Translations under genes and position numbers: made by a program
NCBI GenBank assembly: GCA_030434875.1
Contig: JAUISW010000001.1
Coordinates: forward strand, 62,001 to 126,000
Length of the DNA: 64,000 bases
Source of the DNA: Lachnospiraceae bacterium C1.1
GTDB taxonomy: Bacteria; Bacillota; Clostridia; Lachnospirales; Lachnospiraceae
Reading direction: 5' to 3'
Notes under the pieces: generated by a model
Database searches by the model: none
The model's input: the letters and a program-made list of their open reading frames with translations, nothing else
What the model was told of the DNA's origin: nothing
Part shown: piece by piece, positions 52,848-61,937 of the stretch
Position numbering within the stretch: the stretch's first letter is position 1
Layout of the letters: each line of letters opens with the position of its first letter

Positions 52848-53640
52848 AACCAGAGTATTGAGCGGTGCAGCTCTGGTAATTATATTAGCCGGTGCGCTAT
52901 ATCTGGGAGGGTACTTTTTATGGACCCTCCTATTATTTGCCTCATTGGTAGGCCTTATGGAATTTTACAGAGCAGTTCACGGGGTTAAGCTTGGTGAGAC
53001 CTACAAAGCGGGACCTCTGGAAATTGCCGGGATAATTACAACTTTTGCCTATTATCTGATAATGTGCATCAGTACAAGAAAAGAATACCTTTTTTACACT
53101 CTGGTGATCTCACTTATATTTTATATGATAATATATGTAGTCACTTTTCCGAGACACCAGACTTCTGAATGCATGCAGGTTTACTTTGGAGAAATATATG
53201 TAAGCGTAATGCTTTCTTTTATTTATCTTCTCTGGAGAGCGGGCGGACTTAAGCTTACAGTTCTTATTTTTATAAGCTCCTGGGTATGTGATACTTTTGC
53301 ATATTTTGCAGGAAGGGCACTCGGAAAGCATAAACTTGCACCGGTCCTCAGCCCGAAAAAATCAGTTGAGGGATCTGTCGGAGGTGTACTGGGTGCATTG
53401 CTCTTAGGGGCTCTTTATGCATATCTTATATCGCTTCCGATTGTGGAAACAGCATTGATATGTGCTTTTACAAGTATAATATCCCAATTTGGAGATCTTT
53501 TTGCATCAGCAATAAAGAGAAATCATGAAATAAAGGATTACGGAAATCTTATACCGGGTCATGGAGGTATATTGGACAGGTTTGACTCGGTAATAATAAC
53601 GGCTCCATTCATATATGTTTTATGTGAGGTGATTTTATAA
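52840..53640 (+). CDS. cdsA: Phosphatidate cytidylyltransferase
   Basis: The product has 266 residues from ATG 52840, chosen for the ACGGAGGA site at 52824-52831; an in-frame ATG at 52807 lies inside uppS. It has about eight membrane segments and the CdsA signature KKSVEGSVGG with the later FGDLFASAIKRNHEIKDYG and PGHGGILDRFDS. It makes CDP-diacylglycerol for phospholipid synthesis. The stop overlaps the dxr ATG by one base. Confidence 0.96.
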   Translation: MLRTRVLSGAALVIILAGALYLGGYFLWTLLLFASLVGLMEFYRAVHGVKLGETYKAGPLEIAGIITTFAYYLIMCISTRKEYLFYTLVISLIFYMIIYVVTFPRHQTSECMQVYFGEIYVSVMLSFIYLLWRAGGLKLTVLIFISSWVCDTFAYFAGRALGKHKLAPVLSPKKSVEGSVGGVLGALLLGALYAYLISLPIVETALICAFTSIISQFGDLFASAIKRNHEIKDYGNLIPGHGGILDRFDSVIITAPFIYVLCEVIL

Positions 53641-54770
53641 TGAAAAAAATCGTAGTTCTGGGTTCAACAGGTTCTATAGGAACACAGACACTTGATATAA
53701 TCCGAAGCTATACGGATAAGTTATCCTGTATAGCACTTGCTGCAATGAAAAGCGTTGATAAGATTGAAGAGCAGGTAAGAGAATTCCATCCGGATTATGC
53801 AGTTATGTATGATGAGAAGGCTGCAGAGGAGCTGAAGGTCAGAATAAAAGATACTGATACGAAGGTTCTTTCAGGAATGGATGGTCTTACTGAGATTGCC
53901 ACACTCGAAGATGCTGATATAGTAGTAGGTGCCATAGTCGGAATGATCGGTATCCGTCCTACACTGGCAGCTATCAGAGCAAAGAAAGATATCGCTCTTG
54001 CAAATAAAGAGACTCTCGTAACAGCAGGACACATAATCATGAGAGAGGCAGCAGAGGCAGGAGTAAAGATACTTCCTGTTGATTCTGAACATTCAGCTAT
54101 ATTTCAGTCAATGCAGGGTGAGGAGCATGAAAAGATAGAGAAGATCCTCCTTACAGCATCCGGCGGACCCTTCAGAGGTAAGAAGCGGGATGAGCTTGTA
54201 TCAATGACTGCAGCGGAGGCACTTAAGCATCCTAACTGGGATATGGGACCTAAAGTTACAATTGATTCTTCAACTCTTGTAAATAAGGGTCTGGAAGTAA
54301 TGGAAGCCAGATGGCTTTTTGATGTTGATTATGACAATATAGAAGTAGTCGTGCATCCGGAGAGCATCGTTCATTCGGCAGTTCAGTATACTGATGGTGC
54401 GGTAATTGCACAGCTCGGAGTTCCGGATATGCATCTTCCTATACAGTATGCGCTTTTTTATCCCCATAGGATGAAACTGGATCATGAAAGGCTTGATCTT
54501 ACAAAGATCGCAAAGTTGAATTTTGAAAAGCCGGATATGGAGACCTTTAAAGGACTTGCGCTCGCATTCAGGGCAGCAAGGACGGGAGGAAGCCTTCCAA
54601 CAGTATTTAATGCGGCAAATGAAGTTGCTGTAAGAAAATTCCTTAAGGGAGAGATAACATACCTTGGAATAACAGAGGAAATAGAAAAGGCTATGGATGA
54701 TCATAAACTTATAGAAAATCCGACACTCGACGAAATTTTTGAAATAGAAGAGGCGTTTGATAAGTGCTGA
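53640..54770 (+). CDS. dxr: 1-deoxy-D-xylulose-5-phosphate reductoisomerase
   Basis: The product has 376 residues. NADPH-binding LGSTGSIGTQTLDIIRS at the start, LANKETLVTAG, PVDSEHSAIFQ (metal-binding Asp and Glu), TASGGPFRGK and HPNWDMGPKVTIDSSTLVNKG (substrate site; pieces of one block), then EARWLFD and VVHPESIVHS. It catalyses the committed MEP-pathway step, giving isoprenoid precursors for UppS. ispG does not follow in this window. Confidence 0.97.
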   Translation: MKKIVVLGSTGSIGTQTLDIIRSYTDKLSCIALAAMKSVDKIEEQVREFHPDYAVMYDEKAAEELKVRIKDTDTKVLSGMDGLTEIATLEDADIVVGAIVGMIGIRPTLAAIRAKKDIALANKETLVTAGHIIMREAAEAGVKILPVDSEHSAIFQSMQGEEHEKIEKILLTASGGPFRGKKRDELVSMTAAEALKHPNWDMGPKVTIDSSTLVNKGLEVMEARWLFDVDYDNIEVVVHPESIVHSAVQYTDGAVIAQLGVPDMHLPIQYALFYPHRMKLDHERLDLTKIAKLNFEKPDMETFKGLALAFRAARTGGSLPTVFNAANEVAVRKFLKGEITYLGITEEIEKAMDDHKLIENPTLDEIFEIEEAFDKC

Positions 54771-55831
54771 TAAAGTTAATATTATTCTTAGTTATTTTTT
54801 CAATAATCGTTCTGGTGCATGAAGGCGGACATTGCATTATAGGAAAGAGAAGCGGCATAAACGTTGTGGAGTTTTCTATAGGACTAGGACCGACAATATG
54901 GGGCTTTGAAAGAGGTGGAACTAAATATTCTATTAAAGCCCTGCCGTTTGGTGGAGTCTGTCAGTTTGAAGGGATGGATCCGGACGGCGAAGATGATGAG
55001 GGTGACGGAGCAGCATTGAGTCCTCATTCAATGCTTAATGCACCGCTTTGGTCAAGAATAGCAACTGTTTCCGCAGGACCGATCATGAATTTTGTGCTTG
55101 CATTCTTTTTATCTCTTTTTGTGATCGGAAGTATGGGATATGATGAGCCTGTGATCAGTGGAGTAATGGAGGGATACCCGGCTGCCGAGGCTGGAATACA
55201 GGCCGGAGACAAAATTGTGAAGATTGGGTCTAAGCATATAGATGTCTACAGAGATATAAGTCTTTACATGTTGCTTAATGAATCAAAGACCGCAAGAATT
55301 ACTTTTGAAAGAGATGGTGAGATTCAGACAGTGGATGTAACACCAAAACTGGATGAAGAATCCGGAAGATATCTTTTTGGACTTTATGGTGCGGGAGAGC
55401 GAGTTAAAGGTAATGTCTTAGATACTGTTTATTACAGCGTGGTAGAAGTCAGATATTGGATAGAAGCCACATGGAAGAGCCTTGGAATGATCTTTGCAGG
55501 ACGAGTTACAATGGATGATGTAGCAGGTCCGGTAGGAGTTGCTCAGACGGTTGGAGAAGTATATGATGCGTCGAAGAGCAGCGGTATCTTTTATATATGG
55601 ATAAATATGATGGAACTGACGATCCTTCTTACGGCAAATCTTGGCGTAATGAATCTTTTACCATTTCCTGCATTGGATGGAGGAAGGCTGGTATTTCTTT
55701 TTATAGAGCTGATAACCAGACGTAAGGTTAACCGAAAGATAGAAGCTGTCGTACACTTTGTGGGAATGTGTGTGCTGCTTGTATTTATGGTCTTTGTATT
55801 GTATAACGATGTATCGAAGTTTTTCAGATAG
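54764..55831 (+). CDS. rseP: Site-2 intramembrane metalloprotease RseP
   Basis: The product has 355 residues from GTG 54764 (overlapping dxr by 7 bp). The zinc motif is HEGGH (residues about 19-23) in the first membrane segment. The PDZ domain lies around 125-205 (YPAAEAGIQAGDKIVKIG). The third ligand is in NLLPFPALDGGRLVFL. Four membrane segments. The acidic loop DPDGEDDEGDGAA is typical of Clostridia. It cleaves membrane-bound substrates such as anti-sigma factors or remnant signal peptides. Confidence 0.95.
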   Translation: MLIKLILFLVIFSIIVLVHEGGHCIIGKRSGINVVEFSIGLGPTIWGFERGGTKYSIKALPFGGVCQFEGMDPDGEDDEGDGAALSPHSMLNAPLWSRIATVSAGPIMNFVLAFFLSLFVIGSMGYDEPVISGVMEGYPAAEAGIQAGDKIVKIGSKHIDVYRDISLYMLLNESKTARITFERDGEIQTVDVTPKLDEESGRYLFGLYGAGERVKGNVLDTVYYSVVEVRYWIEATWKSLGMIFAGRVTMDDVAGPVGVAQTVGEVYDASKSSGIFYIWINMMELTILLTANLGVMNLLPFPALDGGRLVFLFIELITRRKVNRKIEAVVHFVGMCVLLVFMVFVLYNDVSKFFR

Positions 55832-55863
55832 ACAGCTTCGGGTATTGGACGAGGTAACAGAGT

Positions 55864-56781
55864 ATGAAATGTAGCAAGTGTGGAAAAATAATCGATGATG
55901 ATTCCAGATTTTGCAGATTCTGCGGAAATCCTGTAGAGACTGTTGAAGAAACAGTTCAAAAGGAAGAGAACAAAGATGAAAAAAAGACCGGAATGGTGCT
56001 GGATCTGGAAGAATTAGAGGAGGAAGAGGACGAGGATGAAGGCTTTATAGGTGTTTTTCTCAAAAATATAAATCCTCTTCATCTTGTGGCTTTTGCCGTA
56101 TTGCTTTGTCTGCTTGTATCTGTAACAGTATTTGCAGTACTTAAGAAGGACAACAAAAATCTTGACGAAGATGTTCTTGGGGATAGTGAAAATCCGACTG
56201 CAGAGCTGATAGTCTGGGATGATGCTGAATCAACTACAGTTGAAGATGAAGAAGAAACGGTATCAGATGAAGAAGTTCAGGATACAGTTGATGAGGCTTT
56301 TTACGATCCTGACTTTACGGATGATAAGGATATTCATGAATATGAGCTGATAATTGATGATCTAAGCTGGACGGAAGCTTATCAGGAATGTATAAATAAG
56401 GGCGGTTATCTTGTTCGTTTGAATTCTGATGAAGAAACTGAATATGTTTTAAAGCAGATAAGCAAAGAAGGCTACGATAACGTTTATTTTTACATTGGCG
56501 CATCAAGAAACGAGGATTCAAAGGACTATTACTGGGTAAACAGTGATGCAAAGCATTTTGGTGAGGCATTAAATAAATCATCAGATTATGAATCCTATTG
56601 GCTTTACGGTGAACCGAGCTACAAAGACACAGATCTCGGAACAGATGAGTGTTTCCTGGATATGTTAAATCATCCCGACGAAGGAAAATGGTACTTTAAC
56701 GATATCTCCGATGACGGACTCTATAGCTTCATGAAAGGCAAGAAACGAATCGGATATATCTGCGAGTATGAAAACAAATAG
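55864..56781 (+). CDS. Zinc-ribbon membrane protein with C-type lectin-like domain
   Basis: The product has 305 residues. N-terminal zinc ribbon CSKCGKIIDDDSRFCRFCGNP (two CxxC pairs), an acidic linker, one transmembrane helix (about 72-97, LHLVAFAVLLCLLVSVTVF) and an acidic spacer. Residues about 155-305 have lectin-fold features: LSWTEAYQECINKGGYLVRLNS, VYFYIGASRNE, and at the end DECFLDMLNHPDEGKWYFND and IGYICEYE. This architecture is common and uncharacterised in Lachnospiraceae. The ribbon is cytoplasmic and the lectin-like part outside. Ligand unknown. It stands 32 bp after rseP and may be co-transcribed. Confidence 0.82.
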   Translation: MKCSKCGKIIDDDSRFCRFCGNPVETVEETVQKEENKDEKKTGMVLDLEELEEEEDEDEGFIGVFLKNINPLHLVAFAVLLCLLVSVTVFAVLKKDNKNLDEDVLGDSENPTAELIVWDDAESTTVEDEEETVSDEEVQDTVDEAFYDPDFTDDKDIHEYELIIDDLSWTEAYQECINKGGYLVRLNSDEETEYVLKQISKEGYDNVYFYIGASRNEDSKDYYWVNSDAKHFGEALNKSSDYESYWLYGEPSYKDTDLGTDECFLDMLNHPDEGKWYFNDISDDGLYSFMKGKKRIGYICEYENK

Positions 56782-56995
56782 GTTTTTGTTTTCGGGACTT
56801 CGCCTGTTACGCCGTTCGCCTCAAAGTTCCTACGAGGAACGCTCTCGCTTTGGACTCCGACGCAGCAGTAGATAATGCCCGCAAAAGACGCGGCATTATC
56901 TACTGCTGCGATTTTTCTTTTGCAGCGAAAGCGTCCCTCGTTGGAAACAGATTATCCGAACAACGCAACAGGAGATAACCCAGAACAAAAACCTA
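56779..56995. repeat. Palindromic repeat, copy A (about 215 bp)
   Basis: Shares long blocks in the same orientation with 61629-61826 (GACTTCGCCT, TACGCCGTTCGCC, AAAGTTCCTACGAGGAACGC, TCTCGCTTTGG, CTCCGACGCAGCAGTA, CTCGTTGGAAACAGAT, CGAACAACGCAACAGGAGAT). Ends are loosely inverted (GGTTTTTGTTTTCGGG and CCCAGAACAAAAACC). Internal stems include GCAGCAGTAGATAATGCC/GGCATTATCTACTGCTGC. Non-coding; MITE-like. Confidence 0.75.
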
Positions 56996-57017
56996 TAGTT
57001 TATAATTCTAGAGTATA

Positions 57018-57998
57018 TCAGTTGTAAACACTGCAATTCTTTACGGCTTCGGTCCAGTCAGCGAAGGCTTCCTCATCACGATGGTCCTCGGTATTGTAGT
57101 TATCGTTAATATATTTTCCGAGGTAAGCGCTGACTTTTTTTGAGCCGCTGAGGTTTAAGTGATCCCCAGCGTCTTTGGTGTCTGTTGACCAGTCAATACC
57201 GATCTCATCATTGTGCATATTCATGTCAAGAAAGGCAACTTCATTTTTGTCTGCCCAGTCCTGAATGGCTTCGTGCTTGGAAAGGTTGTAATTTACAGGG
57301 CTAGGTATAGCAGCTATCAGAAGTTTGATCTCATTTTTGTTCGCAAATGAAAGAATCTTATCAAGATAATGGAGATTTTCGGATGGAATTTCATCCTGCC
57401 CTCCGCGCTTACTCATATAGTCAATATCCCCGATATAGGGTTCAACCTTTTCTGAATATTGAAATCCCTTCATCCCATCTATATCATTTTCATCGAGCTC
57501 ATTAGTATCCATATTCATAAAAGTAGGAATGTAGGATTTATAAAAAGTATGATAATGAAAGATCGGAAATATGTCTTCCAGAAAATTAGTGGGATAAGCA
57601 TAGTTGTTTGCGTGAGACTGTGCTTCTGAAAACATCACATATGGTTCTATGACGATCAGATCCGGAGTCTGGCTTTTGTAGGAAGAGTTTAAAATAGAGC
57701 ACTGATCACAGAGTCTCATAGCTCCGTCACTTACATCATAACCTGTAATCCCGTACTCAGAATATATCTGAAGTGGGGAAATAGCTCTGAAAACCAGGCT
57801 GTTTCCGGTAAACATCACGTCTATGCTGTTTTTCTCCTCTTTAGCAATATCGGCCAGCTTTCGATTGGTATTGATGATATCATAAACCTCCCCACCATCA
57901 GGATTAACAATCGCAGAGCTTAAAAAAAGGGCTCCGGCAAATATTGCAAGAAAAGAAACTGCTTTTTTAAAATTTTTATTTTTAAGATAATTATTCAT
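57018..57998 (-). CDS. SGNH-hydrolase-fold membrane-anchored protein
   Basis: The product has 326 residues. One N-terminal membrane segment (AVSFLAIFAGALFLSSAIV, about 13-31) and an extracellular domain. SGNH-like elements are VMFTGNSLVFRAISP (block I, with Ser after GN) and DHLNLSGSKKVSAYLG (D-x-x-H, block V); DLIVIEPYVMF sits in the middle. It resembles AlgJ/AlgX- or DltD-like proteins that work with polysaccharide or teichoic acid O-acylation. The exact substrate is unknown. It stands alone on the minus strand, divergent from the kinase gene, with TATAAT (minus strand, 58012-58007) before it. Confidence 0.7.
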   Translation of the reverse strand: MNNYLKNKNFKKAVSFLAIFAGALFLSSAIVNPDGGEVYDIINTNRKLADIAKEEKNSIDVMFTGNSLVFRAISPLQIYSEYGITGYDVSDGAMRLCDQCSILNSSYKSQTPDLIVIEPYVMFSEAQSHANNYAYPTNFLEDIFPIFHYHTFYKSYIPTFMNMDTNELDENDIDGMKGFQYSEKVEPYIGDIDYMSKRGGQDEIPSENLHYLDKILSFANKNEIKLLIAAIPSPVNYNLSKHEAIQDWADKNEVAFLDMNMHNDEIGIDWSTDTKDAGDHLNLSGSKKVSAYLGKYINDNYNTEDHRDEEAFADWTEAVKNCSVYN

Positions 57999-58026
57999 AA
58001 GATATAATTATACTATTAAAAATCTG

Positions 58027-58055
58027 TTGACACAATCGGATAATAGAATTATTAT
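58027..58055 (+). promoter_or_regulatory. Promoter of the kinase gene
   Basis: TTGACA (58027-58032), 17-bp spacer, TATTAT (58050-58055). It lies back to back with the minus-strand -10 of the SGNH gene. Confidence 0.7.
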
Positions 58056-58106
58056 AGTTAATGCAAATTTGGCGTTCGCCGAACAAATCCCAATTTTTTA
58101 TGAAGT

Positions 58107-59834
58107 GTGAAAAAAATTATGACTAAGAAATATGAATTCATCCGTGAGATAGGAAACGGTGGAATGAGCATTGTTTACCTTGCACGTGATAAAAAACTGT
58201 CGATGAGATGGTCAATAAAAAAAATAGATTTAACTGCTGGAGAGCATATTGCGGAAAGTATAAAGAGAGAGGCTATGGCTCTCAGGATGCTCAGGACTGA
58301 TGCCGTGGCCAGGCTTGCAGATCTTTACAGAGAAGGAAATTATATATGTCTTTGTATGGAGTATGTAGAAGGAAGAAACTTAAGAGAAATAATAAAGAAT
58401 GATCCTGAATATGCAGCAAAAAATGCAGCCAAATGGGGAGAAGAATTGGCAGGAACCCTTTCAATACTTCATTCCTTAAAAATGCCGCTTATTTATCGTG
58501 ATATGAAACCGGGAAATGTTATTTTGAGACCAAATGGAAGATTATGTTTGATAGATTTTGGTGCTGCCAGATTAAAAAAAGACGCAGTTAGTGATACAGC
58601 GCCTACAGGAACAAGAAATTATGCGCCTCCTGAGCAGTTTAGAGGTTATGCAGATGAAAGATCGGATATATATGCACTTGGGAAAACAATAGAGAAAATT
58701 GCAGGGAATAAAGCAAGTCCTGCGTTGAAAAGAATTATCGCAAAAGCTGTAAATGAAGATCCTGAAAAACGTTATCAGACTGCCAGGGAAATGAAAAAGG
58801 CATTGAAAAGACTGAATAATATCAGAAAATACAGAGGATACATACTTGCAGCGGCTATCTTACCAGTCATATTGATCTTTGCAGTTTATATTAATTCTGT
58901 AAGAGCAGACAAAGAAAGCCTTACGGCCGATGGTTACAGAAGCCAGTTGATAGAGGAAAAAGAAGAGTATTTAAGAATTTCTGTAAAAAACGGGAATATT
59001 GAAGAGGCCCTTAATAAAATAGATGACTTTATTTTAGAGGCTGATGAAGAAAATATATCAGAATTATGCTATGAATCCGGACTGGCAGCTTTTTTTGAAT
59101 TAGAGGATTACGAAAAGGCTCTGAATTATTTTGAGAAAACAGATTTTGAAAAGATTCCAGAGGCATCATATCTAAGAGACATATCAAAAAACTTATCAAT
59201 TCTTTCTGAAGACAGACCGGCCATAAAAGAATATCTCGGCAATTTCAGAAAATTTAGTTTAACTAAGGTAATTGAAGAGGATAAAGCAAGAAATCTTCTT
59301 TATATAGCAAGAACAGAACTGATCATAAGTCCATTGTTCGAAGAAAATCAAAAGAATGAAATTTTGAAAAAAGCCTGTGAAGATATCGAACTTGTAGAAG
59401 ATATCATAAAGAAAAATGATAAATGCAAAAAGCTTGAGACAGAAACGGCGGATATTAAATTTATGATCGCAGAAAATCTAAACTATGATCATATTGCCAT
59501 AGAAGCAGGGATAAAATGGCTCGAGTCAGTTGATCCGTCAGAAGATAAAGAAAAAACATTGATGAGAATATCAGAAATAGAAAATTTGCTGGAGAAAGAG
59601 GGAGACGAAGAGAAGATCATAAACTTTTATGAAAAAGCAGAAAAGCTTCTTCCTTATGAAGTTGGCGAAACGTATTTGAAGCACATGAATCTGATATTGG
59701 AAAAAGGAGGAGAGTTGATCAAATTAAAGGAACTTTTGGCCAATGCAGCTCTTTGTGAGGACATAAAGGATACAGATGAATTTGTTTTAACAGAAAAGAG
59801 AGTTAAGGAGATATTGAGTGAAAATGAGAATTAA
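58107..59834 (+). CDS. Transmembrane Ser/Thr protein kinase with extracellular helical repeats
   Basis: The product has 575 residues from GTG 58107; ATG 58119 is an alternative and neither has a clear ribosome site. Kinase domain about 10-240: GNGGMSIVYLAR (Gly loop), SIKKI (Lys), YRDMKPGNVILR (catalytic loop, Tyr replacing His), LIDFGAARL (DFG), GTRNYAPPEQF and DERSDIYALGKTI. Catalytic residues are kept. One transmembrane helix at about 246-264. The outer part (265-575) is helical and TPR-like (DYEKALNYFEK), without PASTA domains. It overlaps the Ig-like protein gene by 17 bp. AT-rich codon use unlike its neighbours suggests transfer. Confidence 0.85.
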   Translation: MKKIMTKKYEFIREIGNGGMSIVYLARDKKLSMRWSIKKIDLTAGEHIAESIKREAMALRMLRTDAVARLADLYREGNYICLCMEYVEGRNLREIIKNDPEYAAKNAAKWGEELAGTLSILHSLKMPLIYRDMKPGNVILRPNGRLCLIDFGAARLKKDAVSDTAPTGTRNYAPPEQFRGYADERSDIYALGKTIEKIAGNKASPALKRIIAKAVNEDPEKRYQTAREMKKALKRLNNIRKYRGYILAAAILPVILIFAVYINSVRADKESLTADGYRSQLIEEKEEYLRISVKNGNIEEALNKIDDFILEADEENISELCYESGLAAFFELEDYEKALNYFEKTDFEKIPEASYLRDISKNLSILSEDRPAIKEYLGNFRKFSLTKVIEEDKARNLLYIARTELIISPLFEENQKNEILKKACEDIELVEDIIKKNDKCKKLETETADIKFMIAENLNYDHIAIEAGIKWLESVDPSEDKEKTLMRISEIENLLEKEGDEEKIINFYEKAEKLLPYEVGETYLKHMNLILEKGGELIKLKELLANAALCEDIKDTDEFVLTEKRVKEILSENEN

Positions 59835-61587
59835 AAATTTTAATGGCAGGGTAAAAAAACTGATAGCTTTGGTGCTTATCATGCAGACACTGACTATAAC
59901 AGAGCTGCCGCTATATGCAGCTGAAAGAGTTGAGATAAGAGATGAGTCAGGACATGAACTGATAATTTCCAAAGACGGAACTCTTAAAATGACTGGAAAC
60001 TGCGTATTTAATTTCAGCGGGAATTTTGATGGGAAAATTCTTGTAAATGATATGGGAATAGATGGAAAAGAAGAAAATTTTACCGAACTGAAAGATAAAA
60101 GATACCGGATAAGCTATGGAGAAGAAAAAAATATTTCATTTGTTGTTCTGGATGAGGATAAAATGCTTTTCAGACCGGTTAACGGTCTTCCGGAAATTAT
60201 CCATATAAGACCATCAAAAGCAGTGGGTGAAGGACCGAAGGTTAATTTCACTTACGAAATGGATATGGAAAGAAATTCTGTTGCATATCTTAAAGGAAGA
60301 CGTCCGGAAATTGAGTTAGGAGCTTCTGAAGGTATGGCAACATATCTGGAAATACGCTCAGGAGATCAGCTGAAAAAAATAAGAATTATTGATGAGAAAT
60401 ATATATATGATTTCAGTGAGGGAAGTTATAGTGTAAAAGTTTGGAATGAGGATTCAAAAGGAAAAAAATATGAGGCAGAGCTTCCGTTTAATAATTTCAT
60501 ATATGATAAAACTGCACCCGAAAAGCCACAGTTTGAGAACAATATAAAGATCCGGAACGGAGAAGAAATATTAGTAAATGAAAATACTAAAATAAAATTA
60601 ACTTCAAAAGATGACAGGAGTGGTATAAAAAAATATTTATTTGAAACTCAGGATGGAAAGAAAAGAGAAGGACGTGAGTTATCAATAGATGAAAATTTCA
60701 AAGGCGAGTTAAAAATATATGCTATGGATAATTGCGGAAATATGTCTGAGGCGTTGGAAATTCCAAAAATCATATCAGACCGTGAAGCTCCACAAATTAA
60801 AAAATTCACTGCTGATACAGAAAACGATCTTTTGATAATTAATGCAGAAGCCGAAGATAAGCTTTCAGATATCAAAGAAATAAATATCAGTCTGGATGGT
60901 GAACTATTAGAGGTGAAAAAAGATAAATATTTAGTTAAAGCAGAAATACCCCTTAAAATAATGAAAAAGGGAAAACATAAGCTAATTTTAAGCTGCGTGG
61001 ACAGTGCAGAAAATAAAAGTCAGAAAGAAATGATATTTTTGCTGGAGGATGATAGCGCTCCTGAGATTTCGTTAAAAGGGATTGAGAATATGAGAATCTA
61101 TAATAGAGATATCGAATTAAAGACTGAGGCAGCAGATGATGAACTGAAAAGTTTATCCTGTATAGCAGAAAAATATGATGAGGAGGGAAATCTGACAGAT
61201 AGAAAAGAATACCCGGGGGGAAAAATTAAATTTACTGAAGAGGGTAATTATAAAATCAAAGTTGCAGCGGAGGATATGAGCGGCAACAGGTCAGAACTTA
61301 TAAGATGTTTCAGCATAGATAAGACAGCGCCAGAAATAGCAGATTTTTCCAATATTGATCAGAAATATCTTAGAAACATTTTCCTTAAAAGAGACAGTTC
61401 CTACATAGCGTATGATCCGAACTTAAAGGAAACTGAGATTTTCTTAAACGGACGGAAATATGATGGGAAAAAAATAACAGAGCCTGGACATTACGTGTTA
61501 TCGGTAAAAGCTGTTGATAAGGCAGGAAATGACGCAGAATCAGCTGTGGAATTTGTCATAAGACATAAGGATAATCGAAGCCGTTAA
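59818..61587 (+). CDS. Secreted multi-domain Ig-like protein
   Basis: The product has 589 residues from GTG 59818 (AAGGAG at 59806-59811; ATG 59824 also possible). A signal peptide (LIALVLIMQTLTITELPLYA, cleavage near residue 35) is followed by several beta-rich Ig-like units of about 85-100 residues that start with Asp-x-x-APE/P (YDKTAPEKPQF, SDREAPQIKKF, DDSAPEISLKG, IDKTAPEIADF) and end in CVDSAENKSQ or VDKAGNDAESA. There is no wall anchor or terminal membrane helix. It overlaps the kinase gene and probably lies in one operon. Whether the kinase outer domain contacts it is speculation. Confidence 0.8.
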   Translation: MKMRIKNFNGRVKKLIALVLIMQTLTITELPLYAAERVEIRDESGHELIISKDGTLKMTGNCVFNFSGNFDGKILVNDMGIDGKEENFTELKDKRYRISYGEEKNISFVVLDEDKMLFRPVNGLPEIIHIRPSKAVGEGPKVNFTYEMDMERNSVAYLKGRRPEIELGASEGMATYLEIRSGDQLKKIRIIDEKYIYDFSEGSYSVKVWNEDSKGKKYEAELPFNNFIYDKTAPEKPQFENNIKIRNGEEILVNENTKIKLTSKDDRSGIKKYLFETQDGKKREGRELSIDENFKGELKIYAMDNCGNMSEALEIPKIISDREAPQIKKFTADTENDLLIINAEAEDKLSDIKEINISLDGELLEVKKDKYLVKAEIPLKIMKKGKHKLILSCVDSAENKSQKEMIFLLEDDSAPEISLKGIENMRIYNRDIELKTEAADDELKSLSCIAEKYDEEGNLTDRKEYPGGKIKFTEEGNYKIKVAAEDMSGNRSELIRCFSIDKTAPEIADFSNIDQKYLRNIFLKRDSSYIAYDPNLKETEIFLNGRKYDGKKITEPGHYVLSVKAVDKAGNDAESAVEFVIRHKDNRSR

Positions 61588-61628
61588 TATCTAACGCTCT
61601 TATAGAGAATTAAAAATCTTTAGTTTTT

Positions 61629-61826
61629 TGTTTTTGTTTTTTTAGGACTTCGCCTATTACGCCGTTCGCCTTAAAGTTCCTACGAGGAACGCTCTCGCTT
61701 TGGGCTCCGACGCAGCAGTACGTAATGCCGCAAAATACGCGGGCATAACTGCTGGCGTCTCGCACAATCCTCGTTGGAAACAGATAAGTCGAACAACGCA
61801 ACAGGAGATAATCCAGAACAAAAACG
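61629..61826. repeat. Palindromic repeat, copy B (about 198 bp)
   Basis: Second copy of 56779-56995 in the same orientation. The central part of copy A (stem and TTTTTCTTTTGCAGCG) is deleted or scrambled here. Non-coding. The stretch 61588-61937 otherwise holds only the ISLre2 leader. Confidence 0.75.
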
Positions 61827-61869
61827 TTAGCGTAAAATTTCCCTCGGAAAATTGAATAGAAAAGAAAAA

Positions 61870-61933
61870 AGAACATCCTGACGTGTGATATGATATTAGC
61901 TTGTGACACAAATATCATTAAGGAGGATGTTCT
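61870..61933 (+). promoter_or_regulatory. Ribosome-site-sequestering hairpin before the ISLre2 transposase
   Basis: AGAACATCCT (61870-61879) is complementary to AGGATGTTCT (61924-61933), which contains part of the AAGGAGGATG ribosome site. An inner stem TGATATT (61891-61897) / AATATCA (61911-61917) supports it. RNA entering from outside would fold and hide the site. A candidate native -10 (TATGAT, 61889-61894) would start RNA after the 5' half of the stem. Confidence 0.55.
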
Positions 61934-61937
61934 CTTT

